Source of the DNA: Histomonas meleagridis | Taxonomy: Eukaryota > Parabasalia > Tritrichomonadida > Dientamoebidae | Length of the DNA stretch: 64,000 nt | Direction of reading: 5' to 3' | NCBI GenBank assembly: GCA_020186115.1 | Contig: WSYJ01000092.1 | Span: 470,001-534,000, forward strand | Shown here: positions 29,584 to 38,950 of the stretch, piece by piece | How positions within the stretch are numbered: the stretch's first letter is position 1 | How the letters are laid out: every line of letters begins with the position of its first letter | Position numbers and translations under genes: made by a program | Notes under the pieces: generated by a model | The model's database searches: none | Seen by the model: the letters and a program-made list of their open reading frames with translations, nothing else | Told to the model about the DNA's origin: nothing

Positions 29584-30600
29584 TTATTCATGAGATAGAA
29601 GTTTTATTATTTCGCCAAAGCCAAACATTTTAGCCAAATCTATTGGTGTTTCACCATCATTATCTTTGATATCTGTCTTTGCAACATCAATTAACAATTC
29701 AACAGCTTCCATATTTCCATTAGATACAGCATAATGTAATGCAGTTAAAAATAAGCAAAACAAACTCCAAAATTATTATTTAAACATTTTAAAATATAAA
29801 TTCCACAGATTGTTGAATATTAAAGTTAACTCTTTTATTTATAATGAATAATTGAATAATTTCAGGATTACCACAACGTGCAGCAACATGTAATGGTGTT
29901 TTACCATCATTATCTTGAGCATTAACATCAATTTTTTCATGATTTAAAAGAAACTCAATAGCATCAATTGATTGATTTAAAACAGCACAATGTAAAGGTG
30001 TATTAAACACTTTGAATAAAATCCATTTTCATCTTTTGAATTTGCTTCAATAGAATTTAAATTTAGAAGAATATTAATAACATTCACATGATTATTTTGA
30101 GCAGCCCAATGTAAAGCAGTCCAAAATAAATCAAATAAATTCCAAATATATAAAATTTTCTTCATTAAATTTATTAAAATTCCATCTTTAATATTTAATT
30201 TTATTCTATTATCATTAATTAATTCATTAACACATTCATTTTTACCCATTTGCGCTGCCCAATGTAATGGTGTCATTCCATTTTCATCCAAAGAATTAAC
30301 ATCAATTTCTTCTTTTTGAAGAAGTCTTTTCAAACATGAAACTTTACCATTTAAAGATGCAAGATGAATTGGAGTTAATCCATCTTTTTGTTTCATATTG
30401 ACATTAATATTAGGATTTAATAAAAGAAAATCGACAACTTCATAATGACCATTTTGTGAAGCCCAATGTAAAGAAGTCCATTTTTCATCATCGCAAACGT
30501 TAACATTAATATTTTTATTCAAAAGTATTTTTACTATATCAACAAACCCATTTTGTGATGCCCAATGTAATGGTGTCATAAAACATATGAAAAAACATCA
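29584..30600 (-). repeat. Ankyrin array with mixed normal and interrupted hairpins
   Basis: Continues the gene starting at 31895. Ankyrin cores are well formed (TPLHWASQNGFVDIVKILL, TPIHLASLNGKVSCLKRLL, TPLHVAARCGNPEIIQLF and others) and end KLLSHE and stop at 29584-29586. Five junctions have ordinary hairpins such as DENGM and DNDGK. Four have an insert at exactly that point: 30580-30606 (about 17 nt over normal), 30119-30181 (63 nt), 30003-30020 (17 nt over normal) and 29755-29818 (64 nt). The 63-nt insert shares ATATTTGGAA and TTTATTTTGGACTGC with the spacers of the other loci. Confidence 0.8.
29977..30579 (-). CDS. Ankyrin-repeat open part of the 29.6-31.9 kb gene
   Basis: A 200-residue open stretch of five to six ankyrin repeats (MTPLHWASQNGFVDIV to NSKDENG). 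It is not a separate gene in my reading but the middle of the gene starting at 31895; its first Met is the M of an MTPLHW hairpin. It contains one 63-nt in-frame insert (GILINLMKKILYIWNLF) between KD and TALHWAAQ. It ends out of frame in CLIHLYIVLF because of a 17-nt insert, after which the cores resume in another frame (NTPLHCAVLNQ). Confidence 0.7.
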   Translation of the reverse strand: MTPLHWASQNGFVDIVKILLNKNINVNVCDDEKWTSLHWASQNGHYEVVDFLLLNPNINVNMKQKDGLTPIHLASLNGKVSCLKRLLQKEEIDVNSLDENGMTPLHWAAQMGKNECVNELINDNRIKLNIKDGILINLMKKILYIWNLFDLFWTALHWAAQNNHVNVINILLNLNSIEANSKDENGFYSKCLIHLYIVLF

Positions 30601-31895
30601 AATTTATTACCGATATTTAAATCGATTTTATCCAACGTCAGAAACAATTTAACAATTTCATAATAACCATTTTGACAAGCATATTGTAAAGGTGTCATTC
30701 CATCAACATCTCTACAATTTACATTAATATTTTCGTCAAGAAGTAATAATTTAATTACTTCAATATGATCAAATTCAGTTGCATATATAATTGGAGTTTT
30801 TAACTTTTCATCGCAACAATTTATATTAATTTTATTATTTAAACAATTTTGTATTACTTTTAATGAATTTGATTTACATGCAGCTAAAAATGATTTTTCA
30901 GATATATCATTAAAATCATAATGAAATTCAGTTAATAAATATTTATATGAATCAAAATTAATGTTTTCGAATTTCTTTTTACATATTTCAATTATTTCTT
31001 TATTATTACCAACAATTACAAACTCATTAAATGTTTTATTATTATTATCCGTTAGTTCTATATCAGCATCATTTTCTAAAAGAAAGTTAAAACATTTTAT
31101 AGATCCACAATAAGCAGAAAACTCAATAAGTGTTGGATTATAACTTACAAAGAATGATGGCTCATAAATTGATTGTGCAATTCTTTGATTAATATTAAAT
31201 TGTGGATGAAATGATAATTGTATTAATTCTTCGATTCCATCACGTTTAAGTATCGCAGAAAATATTTTTAATGTGTTATCACTTGCGCGTCTTTGCTTAA
31301 GTGCTTTCCAATTATCATTTCGAAGGTTCTCAAAGTCATAAAGAAATCGAGCAACTGTTGGATAATGATTCTCTTGAAATCGCATCTTTTCGATAATAGA
31401 AATGCAGTTATTATAAAATATTTTGTCTGTTTGTTCAATTTCGGGTGCAAGCCATACAAAAATAAAAAAAGAAATTTGTTCAAATTTTTCATTATCATTT
31501 TCATATTTTTGAATTTCTGTAAGAATTGCTGAAAGATTAATAAAATCTTTAAGTACTGTGGTACATAAAAACATACATAAAGCACTGCTATATGGTTTAT
31601 AGGCCCTGCAATCAAGTTTTTTGAGAAAGGATTGAATAAGTTCAATTTTGAAATCATTAAGTTCTTTCATGTTTTTGGTTGAGACTTTAAGGAATTCAAC
31701 TAAAAGGCCATTCGAATATGGCCTATAAATTGTAGAAAGAATAATGTTTTCAATAACTTTGGAAAAAATGGATTTCCCTAAGGACCAGATAGATTCTATA
31801 AATAATGTGCTTATATTATCTAGGCTTGATTCTGTTAGATTTAACAATTCTTGGATCTGCATTAAAACTTTTATTTCAATATCTTTTTCTTCCAT
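30576..31895 (-). CDS. DUF3447-ankyrin protein, N-terminal open part
   Basis: 439 residues beginning MEEKDIEIKVLMQIQ. Helical N-terminal region, then a divergent DUF3447 section (NQRIAQSIYEPSFFV, TLIEFSAYCGSIKCFNFLL), followed by the first ankyrin repeats: TPIIYATEFDHIEVIKLLL and TPLQYACQNGYYEIVKLFL. The frame closes at 30576 in an insert (KFDVFSYVL), and the ankyrin array continues to 29584. Upstream (31896-31962) are AAACG/ATCGT motifs of the trichomonad Myb-element kind. Confidence 0.85.
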   Translation of the reverse strand: MEEKDIEIKVLMQIQELLNLTESSLDNISTLFIESIWSLGKSIFSKVIENIILSTIYRPYSNGLLVEFLKVSTKNMKELNDFKIELIQSFLKKLDCRAYKPYSSALCMFLCTTVLKDFINLSAILTEIQKYENDNEKFEQISFFIFVWLAPEIEQTDKIFYNNCISIIEKMRFQENHYPTVARFLYDFENLRNDNWKALKQRRASDNTLKIFSAILKRDGIEELIQLSFHPQFNINQRIAQSIYEPSFFVSYNPTLIEFSAYCGSIKCFNFLLENDADIELTDNNNKTFNEFVIVGNNKEIIEICKKKFENINFDSYKYLLTEFHYDFNDISEKSFLAACKSNSLKVIQNCLNNKININCCDEKLKTPIIYATEFDHIEVIKLLLLDENINVNCRDVDGMTPLQYACQNGYYEIVKLFLTLDKIDLNIGNKFDVFSYVL

Positions 31896-31999
31896 GAGAG
31901 ATCTTAAACGTTTAAAATAAATAGTTTTGAATCAAAAACGATCGTAAACTCCGTATCGTTCTAATTTTTTTTTAGTTTGTTGTGGTTTTTTAGTTCACA

Positions 32000-32640
32000 A
32001 AGATCCTGCAAATATATATATATAAAATTGTAGCATTTTGATATTTTTTCAAGCCTGTTGCGATAACAAGTACCTTATCAAATTTTCAAAATATATTTCA
32101 TTTATGTTAATTTTTCCTTTTCCCTTTTCCAAAGCATACTTTAATAATTCAACATTACCAGAATATGCTGATTCAGCAAGAAGATTTTCATATACATTTA
32201 AACCTTTTTTAATCAAAAAAATTTTTTTCATGAAGATAATAAAATATATCATTACAATGTAACTCAATTGCTACACTACATGCATACTGATTAAACAGAT
32301 GATTTAATTCACAAAAATGAATTATTTCAACTTGGGATTCCCAAATGCTATAGCAAAATTTCCTATATGTTCAATTCTAGAATTATTTAATGCTAAAAAT
32401 ATGTAACATTTAATTGACCCAAAATATGCTGCATATTTATATAACTTTCTTGAAAGTTCTTCACTTTGTTCATAATCATATATTTGTACGATTTCTTCAT
32501 CATTCATAAGATGAATAAAATATGGTTCTTCAATTTTTTTTTGACCAGATTTTGTTCATACAATAACTCATAATGATAAAATAACTGTTGTGAACTATAT
32601 TTAGCTTTAAAATGTTTTGTAAAAGCATCAAAAATTTGGA
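32000..32640 (-). pseudogene. DUF3447 gene remnant
   Basis: Two open pieces in different frames, 32322-32507 (YAAYFGSIKCYIFLAL, the DUF3447 signature) and 32049-32267 (ESAYSGNVELLKYAL), lie in the order expected of the family, with further homologous traces up to about 32640. N-terminal and ankyrin parts are missing. It lies head-to-head with the ankyrin gene at 33025. Confidence 0.7.
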
Positions 32641-33024
32641 ATGAATTTGAATTAGTATGCTCGGGCTAGAAGATTTTACTGTTAATTGAAAATCTAATCA
32701 ATTTCGAAGTTATTCCTTTTTGGGTGAAATCGAATTTTTGAAAAAATCATTTTGCATGAAAAATGATTTCAATAAATTTATGTAAACTAAACAAAATTGA
32801 GGGAGGAAAACGTTTTTTCTCATCAGAATTTTTATTGATTCAAAATATACTAATAAAGAAATAATTTCAATTATTCCTGTAAAAAAAGTATAAAAATGTA
32901 TAAAGGAAAATGTTATTCTCATGTTATTTTGATTTTATATTTTGAATTCGAGGCAGATAATTTCTGTTTTAATTTTCCATTGAAATGTAACATGTGCCAC
33001 TTTTCAAAAGGGACCAAATTGCAG
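32641..33024. other. Upstream region of the 33 kb ankyrin gene
   Basis: No separate gene seen. The open frame of the ankyrin gene extends upstream to an ATG at 32896, but the extra 43 residues look accidental. Confidence 0.4.
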
Positions 33025-34215
33025 ATGGGTGGTTCCCAAAGCAATACTACAAAAAATAACTATACAAAAAATATTGTAGCGTTGCAGTCTATCGAAAAAA
33101 ATATATTTGATTTAAATGAAACAAACATTGATGATGCAGCTGCTTCTTCCTTATATTACTTTTCTCAAGAATTTTCATATTCATTTAATTTTATAGTTTG
33201 TCGAATTATATATTCATATTTTATATCAAAAGGTTTATATAAATTATGTTTTGAATATTTAAAACAACTCAATTCTGATGAAAAAGAATTATTTAATATT
33301 GATTCAAATATTTTCGATGTTTTTATGCAATTACTTTTATCTCTACAAACACAAGAATCAAATTACCTAATAGAAAAAATAATAGAAAATGATTTAATTG
33401 ATCTCAAAACATACAGAAATAAATCAACCCCATATTTTGCTCATCGTATGACTTTAAAAGAAATGAACAACTTCGAATTCGATCAATTTGGTAAATACGT
33501 GTTGAAAAACATTAAGGATCTCAAAAAGGATAACTGGGCACTTCATAAAAAATTAATTGAAGAAGGTGTTAATCCTAATGAAACAGCAAAAATAATTCGA
33601 AATGATGACATCGAAAAACTTCAAAAAATCTCATCGCAAGCAAATTTTGATTATAATCAAAAAATTGAACCATCACTTTATGAAAGATGTGATTTTATTA
33701 ATCATAATAATGTTTCATTAATTGATTATGCAGCATTTTTCGGATCAATTAAATGTTTTAAACATTTAATGTTAAATGGTTCTGATATACGCAATGCAGT
33801 TAAATATGCAGTTGTAGGTGAAAGTTTCGAAATCATTCATATATGTGAACAAAATCATACATCTTTTGAAGATTCATATGAAACAGCAATTAAATTTCAT
33901 CGAAATGATATTTTTTATTATCTTTATGAAAACAAATTAGAAAAAATAAATAATTTAGAAGATTTAGGAGCAAAATGTGTTGAATATAATAATTATAAAA
34001 TTTTAAAATTTTTTGAGAAAGAAGGAATGAAAATAAATAAATCTTTGATCATTAAATCAATAGAAACAGGTAATATATTTATATTACAATATTTTCTCGA
34101 AAAATATCCAATAACAACAAACTTCTTAGAAATTTCAGCATTTTCAGGGAATAAAGAACTTTTAGATTTTCTTGTTAACAATAAATGTATCACTAGTTAT
34201 AAGGATGTTCATTAA
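33025..34215 (+). CDS. DUF3447-ankyrin protein with N-myristoylation-type start
   Basis: I place the start at the ATG at 33025 (MGGSQSNTTKNN), because Gly2 and Ser6 form an N-myristoylation signal. The frame is open from 32896. The helical N-terminal region is followed by DUF3447 (LHKKLIEEGVNPNETAKIIR, KIEPSLYERCDF, SLIDYAAFFGSIKCFKHL) and ankyrin-like helices up to LLDFLVNNKCITSYKD. The frame then closes in a 61-nt spacer at 34204 and eleven ankyrin cores follow to 35990, ending in a UBR-type zinc finger. If spacers are removed the product would be a membrane-anchored ankyrin adaptor with a degron-recognition-like finger. Confidence 0.85.
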   Translation: MGGSQSNTTKNNYTKNIVALQSIEKNIFDLNETNIDDAAASSLYYFSQEFSYSFNFIVCRIIYSYFISKGLYKLCFEYLKQLNSDEKELFNIDSNIFDVFMQLLLSLQTQESNYLIEKIIENDLIDLKTYRNKSTPYFAHRMTLKEMNNFEFDQFGKYVLKNIKDLKKDNWALHKKLIEEGVNPNETAKIIRNDDIEKLQKISSQANFDYNQKIEPSLYERCDFINHNNVSLIDYAAFFGSIKCFKHLMLNGSDIRNAVKYAVVGESFEIIHICEQNHTSFEDSYETAIKFHRNDIFYYLYENKLEKINNLEDLGAKCVEYNNYKILKFFEKEGMKINKSLIIKSIETGNIFILQYFLEKYPITTNFLEISAFSGNKELLDFLVNNKCITSYKDVH

Positions 34216-35995
34216 TTGCTTTTATATTTTCATTAAATTTTTTTAATGTTTTAAAACTATTTTTGAAACGGCATTGTTAAATGCTTCAATGAAAGGTAAT
34301 ACAGAAATAGTAAAATTGCTTCTTGGAAAGAAAGAAATTGATATTAATACAAAAGATATCAATTTGTTTTGTTTAATATATATTTGATTATTTTAATGAT
34401 TTAAAATATTATTTAGTTTTTGTTTAAGTTATTTAAAACAGCATTAATGCTTGCATCTGAAAATGGAAATACAGAAATAGTTCAATTACTTCTTGAACAA
34501 AAAGGAATTGATATTAATAAAAAAGACATCAATTTATTTTGTTTAATGTGTATTTGATTAATTTGATATTTCAAAATATTATTTAGTTTTTGTTTAAGTT
34601 ATTTAAAACAGCATTAATGCTTGCATCTGAAAATGGAAATACAGAAATAGTTAAATTACTTCTTGAACAAAAAGACATTGATATCAATGTTAAAGGTGTT
34701 TTTATATATTAAATAAATTTTATTTTAATAGTTTTTAATTTCATAATAATATTTGGAAATTATTCAATTTATTTAACTCAGCTTTATTAATTGCAATAGA
34801 AAACGGTAATACTAAAATCGTAAAATTACTTCTTGAACAAGAAGGAATTAGTATGGATACAAATGTTAATTTATTTTATTTAATATTCATTTTATTAATT
34901 ATATATTTAATGTGAATATTTGATAATTATTCAAAATATTTGAAACACCACTTATTTCGGCTACGAAAAGAGGGAATGTTAAAGTCGTTAAATTACTTCT
35001 TAAACAAAAAGAAACAAATGTTAATGAAAAAGATGATAATAAATATCATTTATGGATTATTATAATGATTTTATGTTTTGCAAAAATATTTGGAGTTTAT
35101 TTAAATTAGTACATACAGCGCTCATTATTGCTGTCGCAAATGACTATATTGATATAGTAAAATCACTTCTCAAACATGAGAATATTGATGTCAATTATAA
35201 AGATGAAGTTTATTTCAATGATTTATGATTTTTATATTATATATGGAATTTATTTAAACATTTTCGAACAGCTCTAAAGTTTGCAATTGAAAATAGTAAC
35301 ATTAAAATAATAAAATTACTATTGGAATACAAAGAAATTGATATTGATATTGACGTTGAAGATTATATATATTATTTAATGTTTTTTTTATTAATTGAAA
35401 ATTTCATTTTATTATTTCGAAATTATTTAAATCATTTGAAACAACTGTTATATTAGCATCATTAAATGGTTATATTGAAATAGTAAAATTACTTATTGAG
35501 CAAGAAGAAATTGACAGCGATACCAAAAAAATTAAAACATTTGATTTAAAATTTATTTTAATATTATTTAATTTCATTATAATTTCCGGAAATTATTTAA
35601 TTAATTTGAAATAGCATTATTATTTGCATCATTAAATGATCAAATAAAACTTGTTAAATTACTTATTAAGCAAGAAAAAGTTAATTTCAATGCTAACACT
35701 TATTTTATTTATTTTATTTTTATTTTAATAATTTTGTGTTTCAGAATAATATTTACAAATTATTTAAATTATTTTTTACATCACTTATATTAGCATCAAA
35801 AGAAGGTCATGAAAAAATAGTTAAATTTCTTCTTAAACAAAAAGGAATTGATATTAATGCTAGAGATGTTTTTATATAATGTATAAATTTTATTTTAATA
35901 GTATTTAATTTCATAATAATATTTGGAAATTATTTATGTCATTTAATACAGCACTTACACAAGCATTAAAAAATAGCAACAACGGAATTGTTAAA
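34204..35995 (+). repeat. Ankyrin array, eleven cores separated by phased 61-80 nt spacers
   Basis: Cores start near 34264, 34436, 34606, 34776, 34951, 35115, 35271, 35440, 35611, 35779 and 35946. Examples are TALLNASMKGNTEIVKLLL, TALIIAVANDYIDIVKSLL and TSLILASKEGHEKIVKFLL. They differ much from each other, yet none contains a stop or frameshift. Spacers measured from the codon after K-D to the T-A-L codon are 61, then mostly 80 or 77, once 63 nt. They contain stops in the incoming frame in most cases and usually change frame. A conserved block close to GGAAATTATTTAAATTATTT lies just before each core. Confidence 0.85.
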
Positions 35996-36364
35996 TTATT
36001 AATTAAACAAGAAGGAATCGAAATAAGTCGACAAGATATGAAATATTTAAACAAATTTTACAAAGAAGATGAAAAAGAGTTAAAAAATATTTCACAATCA
36101 AATGATACAAATATTAATTGTATTCCAGGACATTGTACATTTGAACAAACAGGTTATAAATATGTTATGCATAGAACTTTTTTCTATTGTCGTACATGTT
36201 CAATGGACCAATCAAAATCTAGTATATGCGAAGAATGTGCAAAGATATGTCATAAAGGTCATGATGTGATAGAAGCAACACATGTAACGCCATGTTTCTG
36301 TGATTGCGGAGCAGGCCATGGAATTTACCCTTGCAAGTTAATGAAAAAAATGAAAAAAAAGTGA
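35936..36364 (+). CDS. Last ankyrin core plus UBR-type zinc finger
   Basis: Open for 142 residues: an ankyrin core (TALTQALKNSNNGIVKLLI), a charged linker, then a UBR box with its Cys/His pattern: GHCTFEQTG, YCRTCSMDQSK, ICEECAKICHKGHD, CFCDCGAGHGIYPC. UBR boxes bind N-terminal degrons in N-recognin ubiquitin ligases. Combination with ankyrin repeats suggests a substrate adaptor, by inference. The frame ends at 36364 after an A-rich run, but coding-like sequence continues (KILRQIFDDDYHCINGQ to about 36504, then EYVLKKLFLFKVFPLIVPEF to 36679) through A8 and T8 runs, so the real C-terminus may be longer. Confidence 0.7.
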   Translation: MSFNTALTQALKNSNNGIVKLLIKQEGIEISRQDMKYLNKFYKEDEKELKNISQSNDTNINCIPGHCTFEQTGYKYVMHRTFFYCRTCSMDQSKSSICEECAKICHKGHDVIEATHVTPCFCDCGAGHGIYPCKLMKKMKKK

Positions 36365-36679
36365 AAATATTAAGGCAAATATTTGATGATGATTATCATT
36401 GTATTAATGGACAAAACTTTGATAACAACCTATTTTGTTCTTGTGCAAAGTACTTTGAGCTTGCTCTTGATGAAAAATTTAATATTCTATCGTATTTTTT
36501 TTGATAAAGAATATGTTTTGAAAAAACTTTTTTTATTCAAAGTATTTCCACTAATTGTCCCCGAATTTCGTAAATTTATTTTCGATTTTTTGCAAACCAA
36601 TCAGTTTTCTGTCATCGTCACGAAAGTATTCATTGTATGTCAAAAAGTATCAAAGAAAACTTTATTACAACAATTGTAA
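36365..36679 (+). pseudogene. Out-of-frame continuation of the UBR-ankyrin gene
   Basis: Two open segments in successive frames (36304-36504 and 36383-36679) read on from the UBR finger: VKILRQIFDDDYHCINGQNF, SCAKYFELALDEKFN, then FDKEYVLKKLFLFKVFPLIV and ending LLQQL. The breaks sit in an A8 run near 36355 and a T8 run near 36500. They may be true frameshifts or base-calling errors. Confidence 0.5.
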
Positions 36680-36693
36680 ATACAGTTATTATT

Positions 36694-36711
36694 GTATCAT
36701 CTAGATGATAC
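36694..36711. repeat. Perfect 18-bp palindrome
   Basis: GTATCATCTAGATGATAC reads the same on both strands. It lies just after the UBR-ankyrin coding region, so it may be a transcript-end hairpin or a binding site. Confidence 0.7.
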
Positions 36712-37280
36712 CTTTGGCGTATGTGCAGTTAATGGATTTTAAATGTTTGAAGCAAAGAGAGTAGTTCCGACTCTAACTGTTAATAATAAAAATCTAATGT
36801 CTCATGTTCGGAATCTAAATGACGTAAATTACTAATATATATATGAAATTTGGGTGTTTTAATATTTTGAACCATTGCCAATTGAAAAAAGAATATACTC
36901 CACTGAGGCAAAAAAATTACTCAATGATTTGAGGTGATATGTCTATTTCGAGCTTTAACATAAAAGCAGTCGCCAATAATTCAATACTCGGAAGCAGTGA
37001 CTTAGGCTATGGTTACTAAAGTAATAAATGAATGTGTTTTTGTTAAGCTACTTGAAGCAATCTGAGCGCAATTCGGGCCATGTAATTCACATAAGTGTAC
37101 AACTTCGTTTGATACAAATTAATTTCGATTACAAAAATATTCGCTCAACCAAAATGAACGATAAATTCGGAGTTTTATTCATACAAAATAAGTCTTTTTA
37201 TGGATAATTTAGCTATTTTAAAACCATAGTAAAATACTACAAATATATTACTATGGGGTGCCCCTAATGGATAAAATATA
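36712..37280. other. Intergenic, no gene recognised
   Basis: Between convergent genes. A short minus-strand stretch near 37090 (EVVHLCELHGPNC) is faintly like the DUF3447 EIIHLCEQ segment, but too short to claim. Confidence 0.35.
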
Positions 37281-38219
37281 TCAAATCCCAATGGGCGAAT
37301 TTTGACTTCCATTGCTTATTATTGGAAACTGTTCTAAACATCTGCTCATATGTATGTTATATTCGTTAACTAATGCTTCTGATGTTGGTCGAATATTTGG
37401 ATCAGAACTTAACATTGCATTAACAAGGTTCTCAAGATGCTCTGAACAATCAGCAATGTATCCGCCTGAGCCAATTTTGATTTCCCCGTTTCGAAGTTTG
37501 GAATATCCTTGTGATCCTCCGCGTGGTGCACTCTTTCCCGTCAAAACTTCGAGTAGAACAACACCGAAACTGAAAATATCAGTTTGTGCTGTCACTGGAT
37601 ATATTCCTGGATATGCCAATGCTTCAGGTGAAACATATGGACCTGCTCCTTCGTCACCTTCAGTAAATGTTCCGATTTGTTTAAGAGTTCCGAAGTCTGC
37701 AAGTTTATAATGTCCAAAAGATCTTAAAATATTTCCTGGAGATATATCTAAGTGCATCATTCCACTATAATGTATTACTTTGAGAGCGGATCCAATGTCG
37801 TGAATAAGTTGCCATACTTGGCCTTCATTTAATGTTAATCCAGAGATATCTCCTTCTTCACATAATTCCATTTGGAGAAGAGCTTTTGTAGGGCTTTCTA
37901 TACATGCGATGGATTTAACAAGAAATGGTGAGTCAGGAAGTTGTGCGCTTTTTAAAAATTCTTCACGAATACGTTTTTTATGTTCTGAAATTTTGATAGC
38001 ATAAGCGCTATTATCTCTTTGAGAACAAGCTGTGTAAACTGCTGAGTTATTAGTACATCTTATTGGAGTTTCAGTTAGCTGTATTTCATTATTTGTACAA
38101 AGTTCGTCATATTCTTCAGGAGTGAGCAAATGGGATGATCCTGGTATTTGTGCGAATATTGGGAGTTCCTCTTCATCATCATCAAAGTCGAAGTCTGGTG
38201 TAGGGAAGCCATCAATCAT
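37281..38219 (-). CDS. WEE1/MYT1-like protein kinase
   Basis: A 312-residue kinase with little outside the catalytic domain. The catalytic Lys is in YAIKIS (about 76). The catalytic loop reads MMHLDISPGNILRS, close to the HLDIKPxNI of Wee/Myt kinases. DFG is present (KLADFG), followed by GDEGAGPYVSPEAL, and DIFSFGVVLLEVLTG. Wee-family kinases phosphorylate CDKs on the inhibitory Tyr/Thr and restrain mitosis. The N-terminus is acidic (DFDFDDDEEE). The glycine loop is degenerate (IRCTNNSAVYTA), lacking the usual GxGxxG, so nucleotide binding may be altered. Confidence 0.75.
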   Translation of the reverse strand: MIDGFPTPDFDFDDDEEELPIFAQIPGSSHLLTPEEYDELCTNNEIQLTETPIRCTNNSAVYTACSQRDNSAYAIKISEHKKRIREEFLKSAQLPDSPFLVKSIACIESPTKALLQMELCEEGDISGLTLNEGQVWQLIHDIGSALKVIHYSGMMHLDISPGNILRSFGHYKLADFGTLKQIGTFTEGDEGAGPYVSPEALAYPGIYPVTAQTDIFSFGVVLLEVLTGKSAPRGGSQGYSKLRNGEIKIGSGGYIADCSEHLENLVNAMLSSDPNIRPTSEALVNEYNIHMSRCLEQFPIISNGSQNSPIGI

Positions 38220-38459
38220 CTGATTATGAAAAAAAATAAAAGATTCCCATCAAAGGTGTAAAGTATTTAAAAACGTCAAAGGGTGAATTCACCCATGAAG
38301 TGTTTTGTCTTCTAGATATGTAAAGTTTGGAATTTTCGTCTTTTTCATCTTTGAAAAAATAAACGCATGTTAACGTCTTCATGTTGGCAATTTTAACGAC
38401 ATACAAAAAAAAATGGCAATTTTCAATTAATAAAGATTATATTGACGGTTCTCGAAAGA

Positions 38460-38837
38460 ATGGAACAACAACAGCAAACACAACAACAGCAAACACAACG
38501 AAATTTTATTTATTACTTCTATGAAGAATGCATACCAGGAGGTGGAACACTTTCTGATGATGCTAGATTATTTTGTCATTCTTCAATGCAAAGAATACTT
38601 TTTCAACTTCTTCAAAAATCAAGAGAAAATGCTAGGAAAAGAGAGCAAAGTTCGACATTCGTTGTCACTCGGAATGATGCAGAAGTAGCAATTTTATCCT
38701 TTTTGCCAAATGAGCAATCAGAAACAGATGACAACAGCGGTATACCGTTTAAAAAAGAGGAACGCAAGCCAACCATGGAATACATGAACAACCTGGAAAA
38801 AGTTAAAAGATTTAGAAATTCAAAGTTAGCAAATTAA
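38460..38837 (+). CDS. Small Gln-rich histone-fold-like protein
   Basis: From the ATG at 38460 the protein has 125 residues: a Gln repeat start (MEQQQQTQQQQTQ), then a predicted helix, a long amphipathic helix (SDDARLFCHSSMQRILFQLL) and a strand-helix unit (SSTFVVTRNDAEVAILSFL). The long helix followed by a T/V-rich loop and a helix is the pattern of histone-fold transcription factors such as TAFs. The tail is basic. I cannot assign a specific subunit. It diverges from the Wee-like kinase gene by about 240 bases, so the two may share a promoter region. Confidence 0.4.
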   Translation: MEQQQQTQQQQTQRNFIYYFYEECIPGGGTLSDDARLFCHSSMQRILFQLLQKSRENARKREQSSTFVVTRNDAEVAILSFLPNEQSETDDNSGIPFKKEERKPTMEYMNNLEKVKRFRNSKLAN

Positions 38838-38950
38838 ATATTATTATTTTCACTATACTGTAAACTCCAAACTTTTTTTTACTCGATTTTATCCAACTAT
38901 TTTTTTTTTGTTTTTTTACATTAAAAAAAAAATTTGTCATAGGAGCACCC

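Noticed and set aside
34204-35995. Spacers as ordinary GT-AG spliceosomal introns
   Set aside because: No conserved GT at the 5' side. The only frequent AG is part of the ACA-GCA codons and is replaced by ACG, ACT, ACC or ACA-ACT in other units. The trichomonad branch/3' motif ACTAACACACAG is absent.
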